From: an uncultured Pelagibacteraceae bacterium
GTDB taxonomy: Bacteria; Pseudomonadota; Alphaproteobacteria; Pelagibacterales; Pelagibacteraceae
Direction: 5' to 3'
Assembly (NCBI GenBank): GCA_902624045.1
Contig: CACNVX010000006.1
Coordinates: forward strand, 1 to 55,141
DNA: 55,141 nt
A program made the translations under genes and the position numbers. The notes under the pieces are model-generated. The model was not told the DNA's origin. It saw only the letters and a program-made list of their open reading frames with translations, and did no database searches. Shown piece by piece: positions 16,632 through 24,644 of this stretch. Each line of letters starts with the position of its first letter. Within the stretch, counting starts at the first letter, position 1.

Positions 16632-16982
16632 CTAATAACTTATGTTTTTTAATGTATTCAAGTACTCGTTAAATTCTTCAATAAAAGACTCGCTTGGAAT
16701 TATATTTTTTATCCGTTGATCTGTTGATGTTTTTTCTAGACGAAAGAATCCTTTTTCACAAGCCTCTGTAATTATTAAAGCAGATTTTGGTCTAGAAGTT
16801 TTAAATAATTTTGTTTTAAGTTCCTCAACAGATAATTTTTTATTTTCTTTATGAGCAGACATAACTAGTAGCATCATATGATAATGAGAAGGGGACTTTC
16901 GAAAGAAATAATTACTTGCCGTATGGGATTGTCTCATTTGATCCTCCCAAAAATCTAAAAGTGTTTTCTTTTCTTTTGGCAT
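16632..16982 (-). CDS. Probable MarR-like winged-helix transcriptional regulator
   Basis: The 116 residues read like a compact MarR-type regulator. There is a helical N-terminus with L-L-D-F-W-E-D-Q-M, a middle region L-S-V-E-E-L-K-T-K-L, then a recognition-helix-like segment S-R-P-K-S-A-L-I-I-T-E-A-C-E-K-G-F-F-R-L. A wing, S-T-D-Q-R-I-K-N-I-I-P-S, matches the typical D-x-R-x-K-x-x-x-x-T pattern. A final dimerising helix follows. The gene begins 5 bases after the tdm stop on the same strand, so it is co-transcribed with TMAO demethylase and may control the tdm/tmo genes. The helix-turn-helix call is by pattern only. Confidence 0.6.
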   Translation of the reverse strand: MPKEKKTLLDFWEDQMRQSHTASNYFFRKSPSHYHMMLLVMSAHKENKKLSVEELKTKLFKTSRPKSALIITEACEKGFFRLEKTSTDQRIKNIIPSESFIEEFNEYLNTLKNISY

Positions 16983-16987
16983 TTTTT

Positions 16988-19327
16988 TTAAGCTCTAACT
17001 TTAGATTTAGTTGGATCATAAAAAGGAAAACCAACCACTTTTGCACTTATTCTTTTTTGATGTCCATCGATTTTACCAATCTCAACTTCGGTGCCAATTT
17101 CTGAGTACTGAAAATCTATTCTACAAAGAGCAACATTTTTATTTAAAGTAGAAGATAGACATCCACTTGTAATCACACCAATTTGAGATCTGCCAATATG
17201 AACACAATCGCCATGCCCAGCTATTTCTTTGCCAACAAGCTCTAGACCCACTAATTTCTTCTGTGGGTTGGCTTTTCTTTTAATTAATTCTTCTTTGCCA
17301 ATAAAATCCTCTTCTTTTGTTTTTAATGGAACCGCAAAACCTATACCTGCTTCAAATGGATCTTGTTCCCCATCAAATTCAGCACCAAAGAGTATTAAAC
17401 CCGCTTCTATTCTAAGTTTATCTAACGCAGCAAAGCCAGCTGGTATTAAACCATCATCTTTACCTGCTTCCATGATTTTATCCCACACTTCTGGTGCATG
17501 TTTAGGATGACACCAAATCTCATAACCCAACTCACCGGTATAACCTGTTCTAGACACAATTAGTGGTATGCCTTGAAGCTCTTCAATTCTACAAATTGTG
17601 AACCTAAACCAACCTAGTTCTTCTATTGAAGGCTGTGTTGGCGGTGTAAAAATAATTTTTTTTAATATTTCTCTACTTTTAGGACCTTGTAAAGAGACAT
17701 TACTTATTTGATCTGTTGAGTTTTTAATAAAGGCATTGAATTTCTTTTTCTTTGCAATTTCTTTTAACCATTCTCCTCCGTATTCGTCTCCACATATCCA
17801 TCTAAAACCTGTTTCACTTAATCTTAAAAGAGTTCCATCATCAAACATCATTCCATTTTCATAGCACATTGCTGAGTACACTACTTGTCCAACAGAAAGT
17901 TTTTTAATATTTCTTGTAAGAGTATAATTTAAAAGCTCCTCTGCGTCTGGACCAATAATTTCAAATTTTCTTAATGATGATAAGTCAATTAGTACAGCAT
18001 CATTTCTGCATGCATTATATTCATTTACTAAACCATGCCTAGTATAGTCATTTGGAAGCCAAAAACCTCTAGCATCAACAAAATTTCTAGTTAATTTAGA
18101 AGTCCTTTCATAAAAACCAGAGTTTCTTGTAAGTTTTTTTTCTGAGTCTGCTTTCATTCTAAATGCAAATGATTTGCTAAATTCCTTATTTTTGTCATAT
18201 GTTCTAACAAAAATATCAGTTGGATTCCACGAATTACATGGATCAATATCGCTAGGACATGCAGTTGTTCCAATAGTTAAATCTTTTAAAGCTCTAAACA
18301 TTACATAATCTCCTGGTCGAGAATAAGACTCATCTGAAATAACAGAATTTAAACCTGCTGCAGAGGTATTAAAAAATAAATTGATTGCATGCCAACCTTT
18401 TTGTTTTTGTACTCCAAATTTAGACATGCTTTCAGTTAAGTTATCTGAGCAATTAGGATGTCCAAAATAACCTGCGTCTTCATAATATTTTGAAGTACAC
18501 GCAAGATTGAACGTATCATGTTTTCCGACCGTATCTCTTATAACCTCTACTAGTGGTTCATGATCAGTGTCATAAAATTTTGAAAAAAGTCCAGGTCCAG
18601 GAAAAGTATTACCCATAAAAGTTCTGGTAGTTTGCCAGTCTAATCCTTTTTCAATCCCTTTTTCTAGTTTTCTTGTATCAAATGCTACAAAGTCTGAACA
18701 CTGTCTACCTGTAGGACTTATGATTTGAATGTAGTCACCTTCTTTAACCTCATAAGATGTACAAGATTGCCTTAAAATATTTTCTTCGTGTGCTGGTTCA
18801 AAAACAGGATCTGGAATTACATTCAACTCTTTTTCATTTGTAATTTTTGATCTTTTTATAAATATTGTTAATTCACCAGGAGGATTTTGATTAGTAACAT
18901 CCATATCATCCCCAGGTGCAGCAAAAATAGCATAACATTTATCTTTTGACTTTAATTTGATAACTTCACCAGCATTTGTATCTGTATCAAAAATTATAGC
19001 AGCATGTGAGTCTGAAATATTTAAGTTTCTTTTTTTTAATTGATAGTTTGTTGTAAGTATAGTTTCGTCTTTTCCAAGTAAAATATTTTTGATGTAATTT
19101 TTTTTACTATTTTCTTTAAGATTTAAAATTCCAAGTTCTGACTTTCCATTTTTACTAAAACAAATAATCTCACAAATTTGATTACCTTCATTGTTAACAA
19201 TTTCTAATTCATCATCTGGAAAAACTTGAAAACCAGTTAATCCACCACCATTAACTACATGTCTTTCAACTCCAGGTGGTAAAATATTTAAACCAGGATA
19301 TTTGATGTCTTTACTAGTACCCAACAT
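16988..19327 (-). CDS. tdm: Trimethylamine N-oxide demethylase
   Basis: Tdm cleaves TMAO to dimethylamine and formaldehyde. The 779-residue architecture is diagnostic: an N-terminal half with a DUF1989 domain (about residues 160-410, with Cys-bearing motifs R-Q-C-S-D-F-V-A-F and A-C-P-S-D-I-D-P-C-N suited to metal binding) fused to a C-terminal GcvT-type tetrahydrofolate-binding domain (about 425-770, with E-I-I-G-P-D-A-E-E-L-L, S-L-Q-G-P-K-S-R-E and G-Y-T-G-E-L-G-Y-E). The THF domain can capture the released formaldehyde as methylene-THF. It is divergent from tmoX, which encodes the TMAO-binding protein, and tmm is nearby, consistent with TMA/TMAO use. No signal peptide; cytoplasmic. Confidence 0.9.
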   Translation of the reverse strand: MLGTSKDIKYPGLNILPPGVERHVVNGGGLTGFQVFPDDELEIVNNEGNQICEIICFSKNGKSELGILNLKENSKKNYIKNILLGKDETILTTNYQLKKRNLNISDSHAAIIFDTDTNAGEVIKLKSKDKCYAIFAAPGDDMDVTNQNPPGELTIFIKRSKITNEKELNVIPDPVFEPAHEENILRQSCTSYEVKEGDYIQIISPTGRQCSDFVAFDTRKLEKGIEKGLDWQTTRTFMGNTFPGPGLFSKFYDTDHEPLVEVIRDTVGKHDTFNLACTSKYYEDAGYFGHPNCSDNLTESMSKFGVQKQKGWHAINLFFNTSAAGLNSVISDESYSRPGDYVMFRALKDLTIGTTACPSDIDPCNSWNPTDIFVRTYDKNKEFSKSFAFRMKADSEKKLTRNSGFYERTSKLTRNFVDARGFWLPNDYTRHGLVNEYNACRNDAVLIDLSSLRKFEIIGPDAEELLNYTLTRNIKKLSVGQVVYSAMCYENGMMFDDGTLLRLSETGFRWICGDEYGGEWLKEIAKKKKFNAFIKNSTDQISNVSLQGPKSREILKKIIFTPPTQPSIEELGWFRFTICRIEELQGIPLIVSRTGYTGELGYEIWCHPKHAPEVWDKIMEAGKDDGLIPAGFAALDKLRIEAGLILFGAEFDGEQDPFEAGIGFAVPLKTKEEDFIGKEELIKRKANPQKKLVGLELVGKEIAGHGDCVHIGRSQIGVITSGCLSSTLNKNVALCRIDFQYSEIGTEVEIGKIDGHQKRISAKVVGFPFYDPTKSKVRA

Positions 19328-19366
19328 TTTTTAAATTTTTAGTGACTTTAATATAATCAAAACGAG

Positions 19367-19395
19367 TTGACTATAACTTTAAATAAGCACATAAT
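19367..19395 (+). promoter_or_regulatory. Candidate sigma-70 promoter for tmoX
   Basis: TTGACT at 19367-19372 and CATAAT at 19390-19395 are separated by 17 bases, each one mismatch from the consensus. They lie in the divergent tdm-tmoX spacer and would place transcription start near 19402, some 30 bases before the tmoX start codon. In such AT-rich DNA chance matches are common, so this is a moderate call. Confidence 0.45.
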
Positions 19396-19431
19396 TAATC
19401 ATTAATATATTAATAATATAGAGGGGTATAT

Positions 19432-20376
19432 ATGAAAAAAATAATATCATTACTATCTGCTCTAGTTATTTCTGTTGTAAGTTTTGCAGGAATTTCTAAC
19501 GCTGATAGCAAAAAGCCCATCGTGATACCAACTCACAACTGGTCAAGCCAAATTGTAATGGCCTATGTAATTGGTGGTATTTTCGAAAGTATGGGAAATA
19601 ATGTAAAATACGTTAATGCTGACTCACAAGCAGTATACGAGTCAATTAGAATTGGAGATGTAACTATATCTCACGAGGTATGGGAATCTGCTTTTGGAAA
19701 ATCTTTTACAACAGCACTTGATAAGGGTGGTTTACTAGATTGGGGTGATCATGAAGCAAGAACTCTTGAGGATATGGGATATCCAAACTGGGTTGCTGAA
19801 AAAGGATTATGCCCAGGTTTACCAGACTGGACAGCGTTAAAAAATCCAGACTGTGCTAAGAACTTTACAACACCTGACTCACCAGATGGAAAAGGAAGAA
19901 TGTTGGAAGGTCCACAAACTTGGCATGGTGACTTAATTCCTCAAAGGGTTGATGCACTAGGTTTAGGTGATTTATGGTGGGTTAAATTTGCTGGAAGTGC
20001 GGATGCACTTTGGGCAGAATTAGCTGCAGCTGAAAAAGAAGGAAGAGGAACAATTATCTTCAACTGGACGCCTAACTTTACAGATGGTGCTGGTTTTACA
20101 TTTATTGACTTCCCTCCATACACAGCTGGTTGCAGACCAGAAGATGGTGGAGATGGTAAATGTGGTTCTCCTGATGGATACTTGAAAAAAGCAGTTCATG
20201 AGGATTTTCCAAAAACTCATCCTGATGCAGCAGCAACGTTTAAGAAAATGTCATTTTCTACAAGTCAAATTGGTGCAATGGCAGCTTTAGTTGACGTTGA
20301 CAAAATGACTCACGAAGATGCGGCTAAAAAATGGTTAGCTGATAACAAGTCAGTTTGGCAAGCTTTTACTAAATAA
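19432..20376 (+). CDS. tmoX: TMAO-type ABC transporter substrate-binding protein
   Basis: This periplasmic binding protein of the OpuAC/ProX family has 314 residues with a Sec signal peptide (hydrophobic core about 5-20, likely cleavage after N-A near residue 24). The mature part has N-W-S-S-Q-I-V, S-H-E-V-W-E-S-A, L-W-W-V-K-F-A and I-F-N-W-T-P-N-F segments, giving several Trp residues suited to caging a methylated ammonium or N-oxide group. Its place opposite tdm and upstream of the matching ATPase and permease identifies TMAO as the likeliest ligand, although glycine betaine or choline binders look similar. A strong terminator follows directly, so tmoX can be transcribed at a higher level than the rest of the transporter. 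Confidence 0.83.
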   Translation: MKKIISLLSALVISVVSFAGISNADSKKPIVIPTHNWSSQIVMAYVIGGIFESMGNNVKYVNADSQAVYESIRIGDVTISHEVWESAFGKSFTTALDKGGLLDWGDHEARTLEDMGYPNWVAEKGLCPGLPDWTALKNPDCAKNFTTPDSPDGKGRMLEGPQTWHGDLIPQRVDALGLGDLWWVKFAGSADALWAELAAAEKEGRGTIIFNWTPNFTDGAGFTFIDFPPYTAGCRPEDGGDGKCGSPDGYLKKAVHEDFPKTHPDAAATFKKMSFSTSQIGAMAALVDVDKMTHEDAAKKWLADNKSVWQAFTK

Positions 20377-20400
20377 GGATAAAAGTTAAAATTTTAAATC

Positions 20401-20432
20401 TCCCCCAACATTGTTGGGGGGGATTTTTTTTT
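20401..20432 (+). terminator. Rho-independent terminator after tmoX
   Basis: CCCCCAAC (20402-20409) pairs with GTTGGGGG (20413-20420) across a 3-base loop, followed by GGA and a run of nine T residues. It sits 25 bases past the tmoX stop. It is a textbook intrinsic terminator on the plus strand and should lower transcription of the genes downstream relative to tmoX. Confidence 0.88.
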
Positions 20433-20451
20433 AAATAATTTTGTGTAAAAT

Positions 20452-20835
20452 ATGTTTATGAAAAGATCTATTCTTGTTTTTCTTTTAAGCTTTCTAGTTT
20501 GCTCATCAGTCTTTGCACGAAGTACAGGCTGTAAAGAAGGTAATTGTGATAATGGATATGGTAAGTGGGTTTATACTGATAAAACAACTTATGAAGGAGA
20601 ATGGGTTTCAACAAAAAAACAAGGACAAGGTGTAGAGACTTGGCCAAATGGATATATTTATAAAGGAGAATTCAAAAATAGTGTCTGGAGCGGAATAGGT
20701 ACATTAACATTTCCTGATGGTTCTACTTACGAAGGAGAGTGGGCGAACGGTTTTATGAATGGTCAAGGAACATTTACTTGGTCTGATGGAAAACAAAAAA
20801 CAGGTATTTGGAAGAACGGCAAGTTACAAGAATAA
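20452..20835 (+). CDS. Exported MORN-repeat protein
   Basis: The 127 residues comprise a Sec-type signal peptide (M-F-M-K-R-S-I-L-V-F-L-L-S-F-L-V, likely cleaved after F-A near residue 23) and four MORN repeats. The repeat core is Y-x-G-E-W/F followed by G-x-G-x-x-x-x-x-D/N-G, seen at about residues 44, 67, 90 and, degenerately, 113. A short Cys-containing linker (C-K-E-G-N-C) precedes the repeats. MORN proteins act as scaffolds at membranes in many organisms; the role here is unknown. It lies between tmoX and tmoW, after a terminator, and its stop overlaps the next start by one base. Confidence 0.78.
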   Translation: MFMKRSILVFLLSFLVCSSVFARSTGCKEGNCDNGYGKWVYTDKTTYEGEWVSTKKQGQGVETWPNGYIYKGEFKNSVWSGIGTLTFPDGSTYEGEWANGFMNGQGTFTWSDGKQKTGIWKNGKLQE

Positions 20836-21386
20836 TGTCTAAAGAAAATTATATTAATAAAATAAAAGATTTACCTGAGTCTTTGAGACAATTTATTGGT
20901 CTTATATTTATTACTCTAATAGTAATTGTATCTTTTAGTATTTTAAATGGAATTTTTGGACAAGGTGATGATTTAGTAAAAAGAATGAAGTTAGAGGAAG
21001 AGAGAATTGCTGAAGAAAAAAAACTAAGTGAGTTAATATCTAAATTACCCTCTGGAATATTAGTTTCATTTGATGGAACTGATCACTACAAATTAACAGA
21101 CGAAGTATATGAGCAAGTATGTAAAGCTACAAAGCTAATTCCTCAAAGAGCAATAATGGGTGCTAATTTTTTAAATTTTAGAGCACATGAGCTTTATACA
21201 ATTAATGGAAATAAAATTGATGAAACTTTTGTAGAGTGGGATCAAGATAAAGGTAAATGTTTTGCAGGTTTTACGGTTAGTGGAAATAATGTAGGAGTTG
21301 ATGAAACTATTACTATAAGTGGAGAGGCTTTAAGTTTTTTAAGTACTGGAATTGATACTAGAGTTTATTTTATTAAAAATTTTTAA
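20835..21386 (+). CDS. Membrane-anchored hypothetical protein between tmoX and tmoW
   Basis: I place the start at the ATG whose first base is the last base of the MORN gene stop (TAATG coupling), rather than at an in-frame TTG 27 bases upstream that would add nine residues inside the MORN gene. The resulting 183-residue protein has one membrane helix at about residues 21-39 (F-I-G-L-I-F-I-T-L-I-V-I-V-S-F), a charged coiled stretch with K-L-E-E-E-R-I-A-E-E-K-K, and a presumably periplasmic domain of about 120 residues with two Cys. No recognised family. Coupling to the MORN gene suggests the two proteins work together in the envelope. Confidence 0.62.
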   Translation: MSKENYINKIKDLPESLRQFIGLIFITLIVIVSFSILNGIFGQGDDLVKRMKLEEERIAEEKKLSELISKLPSGILVSFDGTDHYKLTDEVYEQVCKATKLIPQRAIMGANFLNFRAHELYTINGNKIDETFVEWDQDKGKCFAGFTVSGNNVGVDETITISGEALSFLSTGIDTRVYFIKNF

Positions 21387-21451
21387 TGAGGAAAGGCAAC
21401 AATTATTAACATTTTAATTTTATATAATTTAATATAACTTTAAAACAATTT

Positions 21452-22483
21452 ATGTCTGAGACTGTAATAAAATGCGAGTCGGTTTATAAAATTTTTGGTG
21501 AGAACGCCAAAAAAATGCTTGAAGAATCTAATGGCAATGTTGATGCAAAAACCTTCCAAGAAAAAGGATGTATAGTTGGAGTTAATAATGCTTCTTTTGA
21601 AGTTGCAAAAGGAGAAATGTTAGTAGTAATGGGTTTATCTGGTTCGGGTAAATCAACACTTCTCAGATGTATTTCAAGACTGACAGATGCTACCGGCGGA
21701 AAAATTTTTATTGAAGGTCAAGATTTATTAGACCTAAATAATAAAGAGCTTATTGAGCTTAGAAGAAATAAAATGGGAATGGTGTTTCAAAGCTTTGCTT
21801 TGTTACCTCATAAAACAGTTGTTGAAAATATTGCTTTTCCACTTCAGATAAAAGGCACTAGTACTGAAGAGAGTATAGGTAGAGCAATGGAAATGGTAAA
21901 ACTAGTTGGACTAGATGGAAGAGAAAATTATTTCCCAAGAGAACTTTCAGGTGGACAACAACAAAGGGTTGGAATCGCAAGGTCATTAGCAGTAGAGCCT
22001 GATATATGGTTTTTAGACGAACCTTTTTCTGCATTAGACCCATTGATAAGAAAAGAAATGCAAGATGAGTTTTTAAGACTTCAAGAAAAATTACAGAAAA
22101 CCATCATGTTCATTACCCATGATTTTGATGAGGCATTAAAGTTAGCTGATCGAATAGCAATCATGAAAGACGGTATAATTGAACAATTAGATACACCCGC
22201 CAATATCGTGCTAAATCCAGCAACTGAATATGTAAGAAAGTTTACTGAAGAAGTACCAAGAGAGAAAGTTTTGATTATTGAGGATGTAATGGATGCTTCA
22301 AGTAAAGATAATTTAGGAGATTTAAAAGTATCAAAAAATGAAATTATAGAAAATGTTGCAGAAAAAATACTTACTCAAGAAAAATTGGTAGGAGTTGTTG
22401 ATTCAAATAACAATATTGTAGGATCAATTAAACCTTCAAAAATAATAGATACAGTTTTTGGAGGAAGAAAAAATGGTAGTTAA
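21452..22483 (+). CDS. tmoW: TMAO-type ABC transporter ATP-binding protein
   Basis: This 343-residue ATPase is of the ProV/OpuAA class and energises uptake through TmoV. It shows Walker A G-L-S-G-S-G-K-S-T (61-69), a Q-loop at V-F-Q-S-F-A-L-L-P, the signature L-S-G-G-Q-Q-Q-R-V-G-I-A, Walker B I-W-F-L-D-E-P-F-S-A-L-D-P and the switch His in F-I-T-H-D-F-D-E-A. After the nucleotide domain the C-terminal third (about 260-340) resembles the CBS-type sensor region of osmolyte importers but is shortened. The permease gene follows after 3 bases. It is the only ATPase of this class in the window, and the separate betaine-type importer at 48588-50544 lacks one. Confidence 0.86.
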   Translation: MSETVIKCESVYKIFGENAKKMLEESNGNVDAKTFQEKGCIVGVNNASFEVAKGEMLVVMGLSGSGKSTLLRCISRLTDATGGKIFIEGQDLLDLNNKELIELRRNKMGMVFQSFALLPHKTVVENIAFPLQIKGTSTEESIGRAMEMVKLVGLDGRENYFPRELSGGQQQRVGIARSLAVEPDIWFLDEPFSALDPLIRKEMQDEFLRLQEKLQKTIMFITHDFDEALKLADRIAIMKDGIIEQLDTPANIVLNPATEYVRKFTEEVPREKVLIIEDVMDASSKDNLGDLKVSKNEIIENVAEKILTQEKLVGVVDSNNNIVGSIKPSKIIDTVFGGRKNGS

Positions 22484-22486
22484 AAT

Positions 22487-24640
22487 ATGGAGTATTTAAA
22501 AAAATATCCAAAATTATTTCAATGGTTATTTTTGTTAATTGTATTTTTTGCTTTATGTTTTGCAATTGATGTTCCTGAAACTTATAAATTTATTAGAGGC
22601 CAGGCTGAATTTGTTAAAGATCCAAATCAAAGTGTTTACTTTTTTCTAGGTAAAGAGGTTAGGTATTATGCCTTTGATGTATTTTGGAGATTGCCTCCAC
22701 TTCTAGGATGGCTGCCTATTTGGATAAACGACTCTTTATTTTTCTTAATGAATGAGTGGATGCCAATGGAGTTTTGGAACGAAGATACTCAAGAATTTAA
22801 AACTCGACCACTGCTTTTACAAATAAGTAGAAATTTAACTGCATTTATGACCTTTTTAATCGAATTAATTAGAGAGATTTTGCTTGGAGGTTTAGAAACT
22901 ATTGTTGCATTTACTAGCTGGGATTTTATTGATGCTTATCCCTGGTTAGAATTACCAGGTTTGCCTTGGACAATTGTTGCTGCTGGAGCAGCGATACTTT
23001 CTTATAAATTAAGTGGAAAAGGATTGGCTTTGTTTGCAGGTTTAACAATGATCTATATTTCTATATTTGGTCAATGGAAACCCTCAATGCAAACACTTTC
23101 TTTTATACTTGTTGCAGCTCCACTTTCATTTATTTTTGGTCTAGGCCTAGGTATTGCAGCTTATAAAAGTAAACGTGTTGAAAAAGCTTTGTACCCAATT
23201 CTTCTAGTAATGCAGACTATGCCACAATACGCCGTATTAGTTCCTGCCCTTGTTTTATTTGGAGTTGGTGATCATGCTGCTGTAATCATTACAATGGTTG
23301 TTGCAGTTCCGCCAATGATATTGCTTACAATTTTAGGCTTAAGAGCCATACCGCCGGAAGTAATTGAAGCAGGAAGAATGAGTGGGTGTACTAATTGGCA
23401 ACTAATGCTTAAGGTATTAATTCCTACAGCAAGACGAGATATTTTAATTGGAGTTAACCAAGTTATTATGGTTTGTTTTTCAATGGCAGTGATATCTGCT
23501 TTCATTGGTGCCAAAGGTTTAGGATTTAATTTATTATTAGCTTTGAACCAACTTAATATTGGATTAGCTTTAGAAGCAGGATTGTGTATTAGTTTAATTG
23601 CAATTCTTCTTGATAAAATGTCTTTAGCTTGGGCAAATAAACAAACAGATTATTTTGGTAACTTGACATTTTTACAAAGAAATAAAAACGTAATATTTTT
23701 TGCAGCCTCATTCGTAATTGGAATAATTCTTGCATACGTTGGGACTTTTATTTTCAAAGGTAATTTTAATTACTTGTTTGAAATTCCCCATAATAAAGGA
23801 ATATCAACAGCAGATTTTTGGAATAAAGGAGTTGATTGGATTTTTGATACTTTCTTTGTGTATATTAAAGCATTCAATACATGGTTAATTCAAGATGTGC
23901 TTCAGCCGATGAGAGCTTTATATTTAAGAATGCCTGCAGTTGCTACATTGGTACTAGCAGTTGGTGCAGGATATTTAATTGGGGGAATTCGATCAGCATT
24001 AGTTGTTGCTGCTTTGACTTTATTTATAGCATTAAGCCCATGGTGGGATAGAGCTTTAGTTACATTATATATGGCAACTTTTGGAGTAGTTATTTCTTGT
24101 TTAATAGGATTTACAGTTGGAACATTATGTTTTCAAAATAAAAAATCAGCAGCGTTTATGCTAGGTGTTTGTGATATATTTCAAACGTTCCCATCATTTG
24201 TATATTTAATTCCTGTGATGATGCTTTTTGGAATTACAGATACTTCTGTATTAATTGCAGTAATTGTTTATGCTACAATACCTGCAACAAGGTACACAAT
24301 TGAAGGTTTGAGAAGTGTTCCTGTCGGCTTACATGAAGCCGCAACAATGTCCGGTGTAAATAAATTTCAAAGATTAACAAAAATTGAGTTTCCATTAGCA
24401 TTTCCACACATGATGCTTGGTTTAAATCAAACAATAGTTTTTGCTTTATTTATGGTAATAATTGGAGCCTTCATCGGAACAGAAGATCTTGGTCAATACA
24501 TTTTAAAAGCACTTTCAGATAAAAATGGAGCTGGAATTGGTTTAACTTTAGGTATCTGTGTTGCGTTTATAGGATTGATCTTTGATAATTTGATTAGAAC
24601 TTGGGTTGGAAAAAGAAAAAAACATCTTGGCATAGATTAG
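22487..24640 (+). CDS. tmoV: TMAO-type ABC transporter permease, double-length
   Basis: The 717-residue inner-membrane protein contains two binding-protein-dependent permease domains. One is at about residues 190-390 with A-I-P-P-E-V-I-E-A-G-R-M-S-G-C in the EAA loop. A second is at about 530-710 with S-V-P-V-G-L-H-E-A-A-T-M-S-G-V. Single-domain ProW-type permeases form homodimers; this fused arrangement would give both halves of the channel in one chain and is typical of TmoV. Around a dozen or more hydrophobic segments are visible. Its stop is 4 bases before the glycerol kinase start, so the two genes are probably co-transcribed. Confidence 0.85.
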   Translation: MEYLKKYPKLFQWLFLLIVFFALCFAIDVPETYKFIRGQAEFVKDPNQSVYFFLGKEVRYYAFDVFWRLPPLLGWLPIWINDSLFFLMNEWMPMEFWNEDTQEFKTRPLLLQISRNLTAFMTFLIELIREILLGGLETIVAFTSWDFIDAYPWLELPGLPWTIVAAGAAILSYKLSGKGLALFAGLTMIYISIFGQWKPSMQTLSFILVAAPLSFIFGLGLGIAAYKSKRVEKALYPILLVMQTMPQYAVLVPALVLFGVGDHAAVIITMVVAVPPMILLTILGLRAIPPEVIEAGRMSGCTNWQLMLKVLIPTARRDILIGVNQVIMVCFSMAVISAFIGAKGLGFNLLLALNQLNIGLALEAGLCISLIAILLDKMSLAWANKQTDYFGNLTFLQRNKNVIFFAASFVIGIILAYVGTFIFKGNFNYLFEIPHNKGISTADFWNKGVDWIFDTFFVYIKAFNTWLIQDVLQPMRALYLRMPAVATLVLAVGAGYLIGGIRSALVVAALTLFIALSPWWDRALVTLYMATFGVVISCLIGFTVGTLCFQNKKSAAFMLGVCDIFQTFPSFVYLIPVMMLFGITDTSVLIAVIVYATIPATRYTIEGLRSVPVGLHEAATMSGVNKFQRLTKIEFPLAFPHMMLGLNQTIVFALFMVIIGAFIGTEDLGQYILKALSDKNGAGIGLTLGICVAFIGLIFDNLIRTWVGKRKKHLGID

Positions 24641-24644
24641 TATT

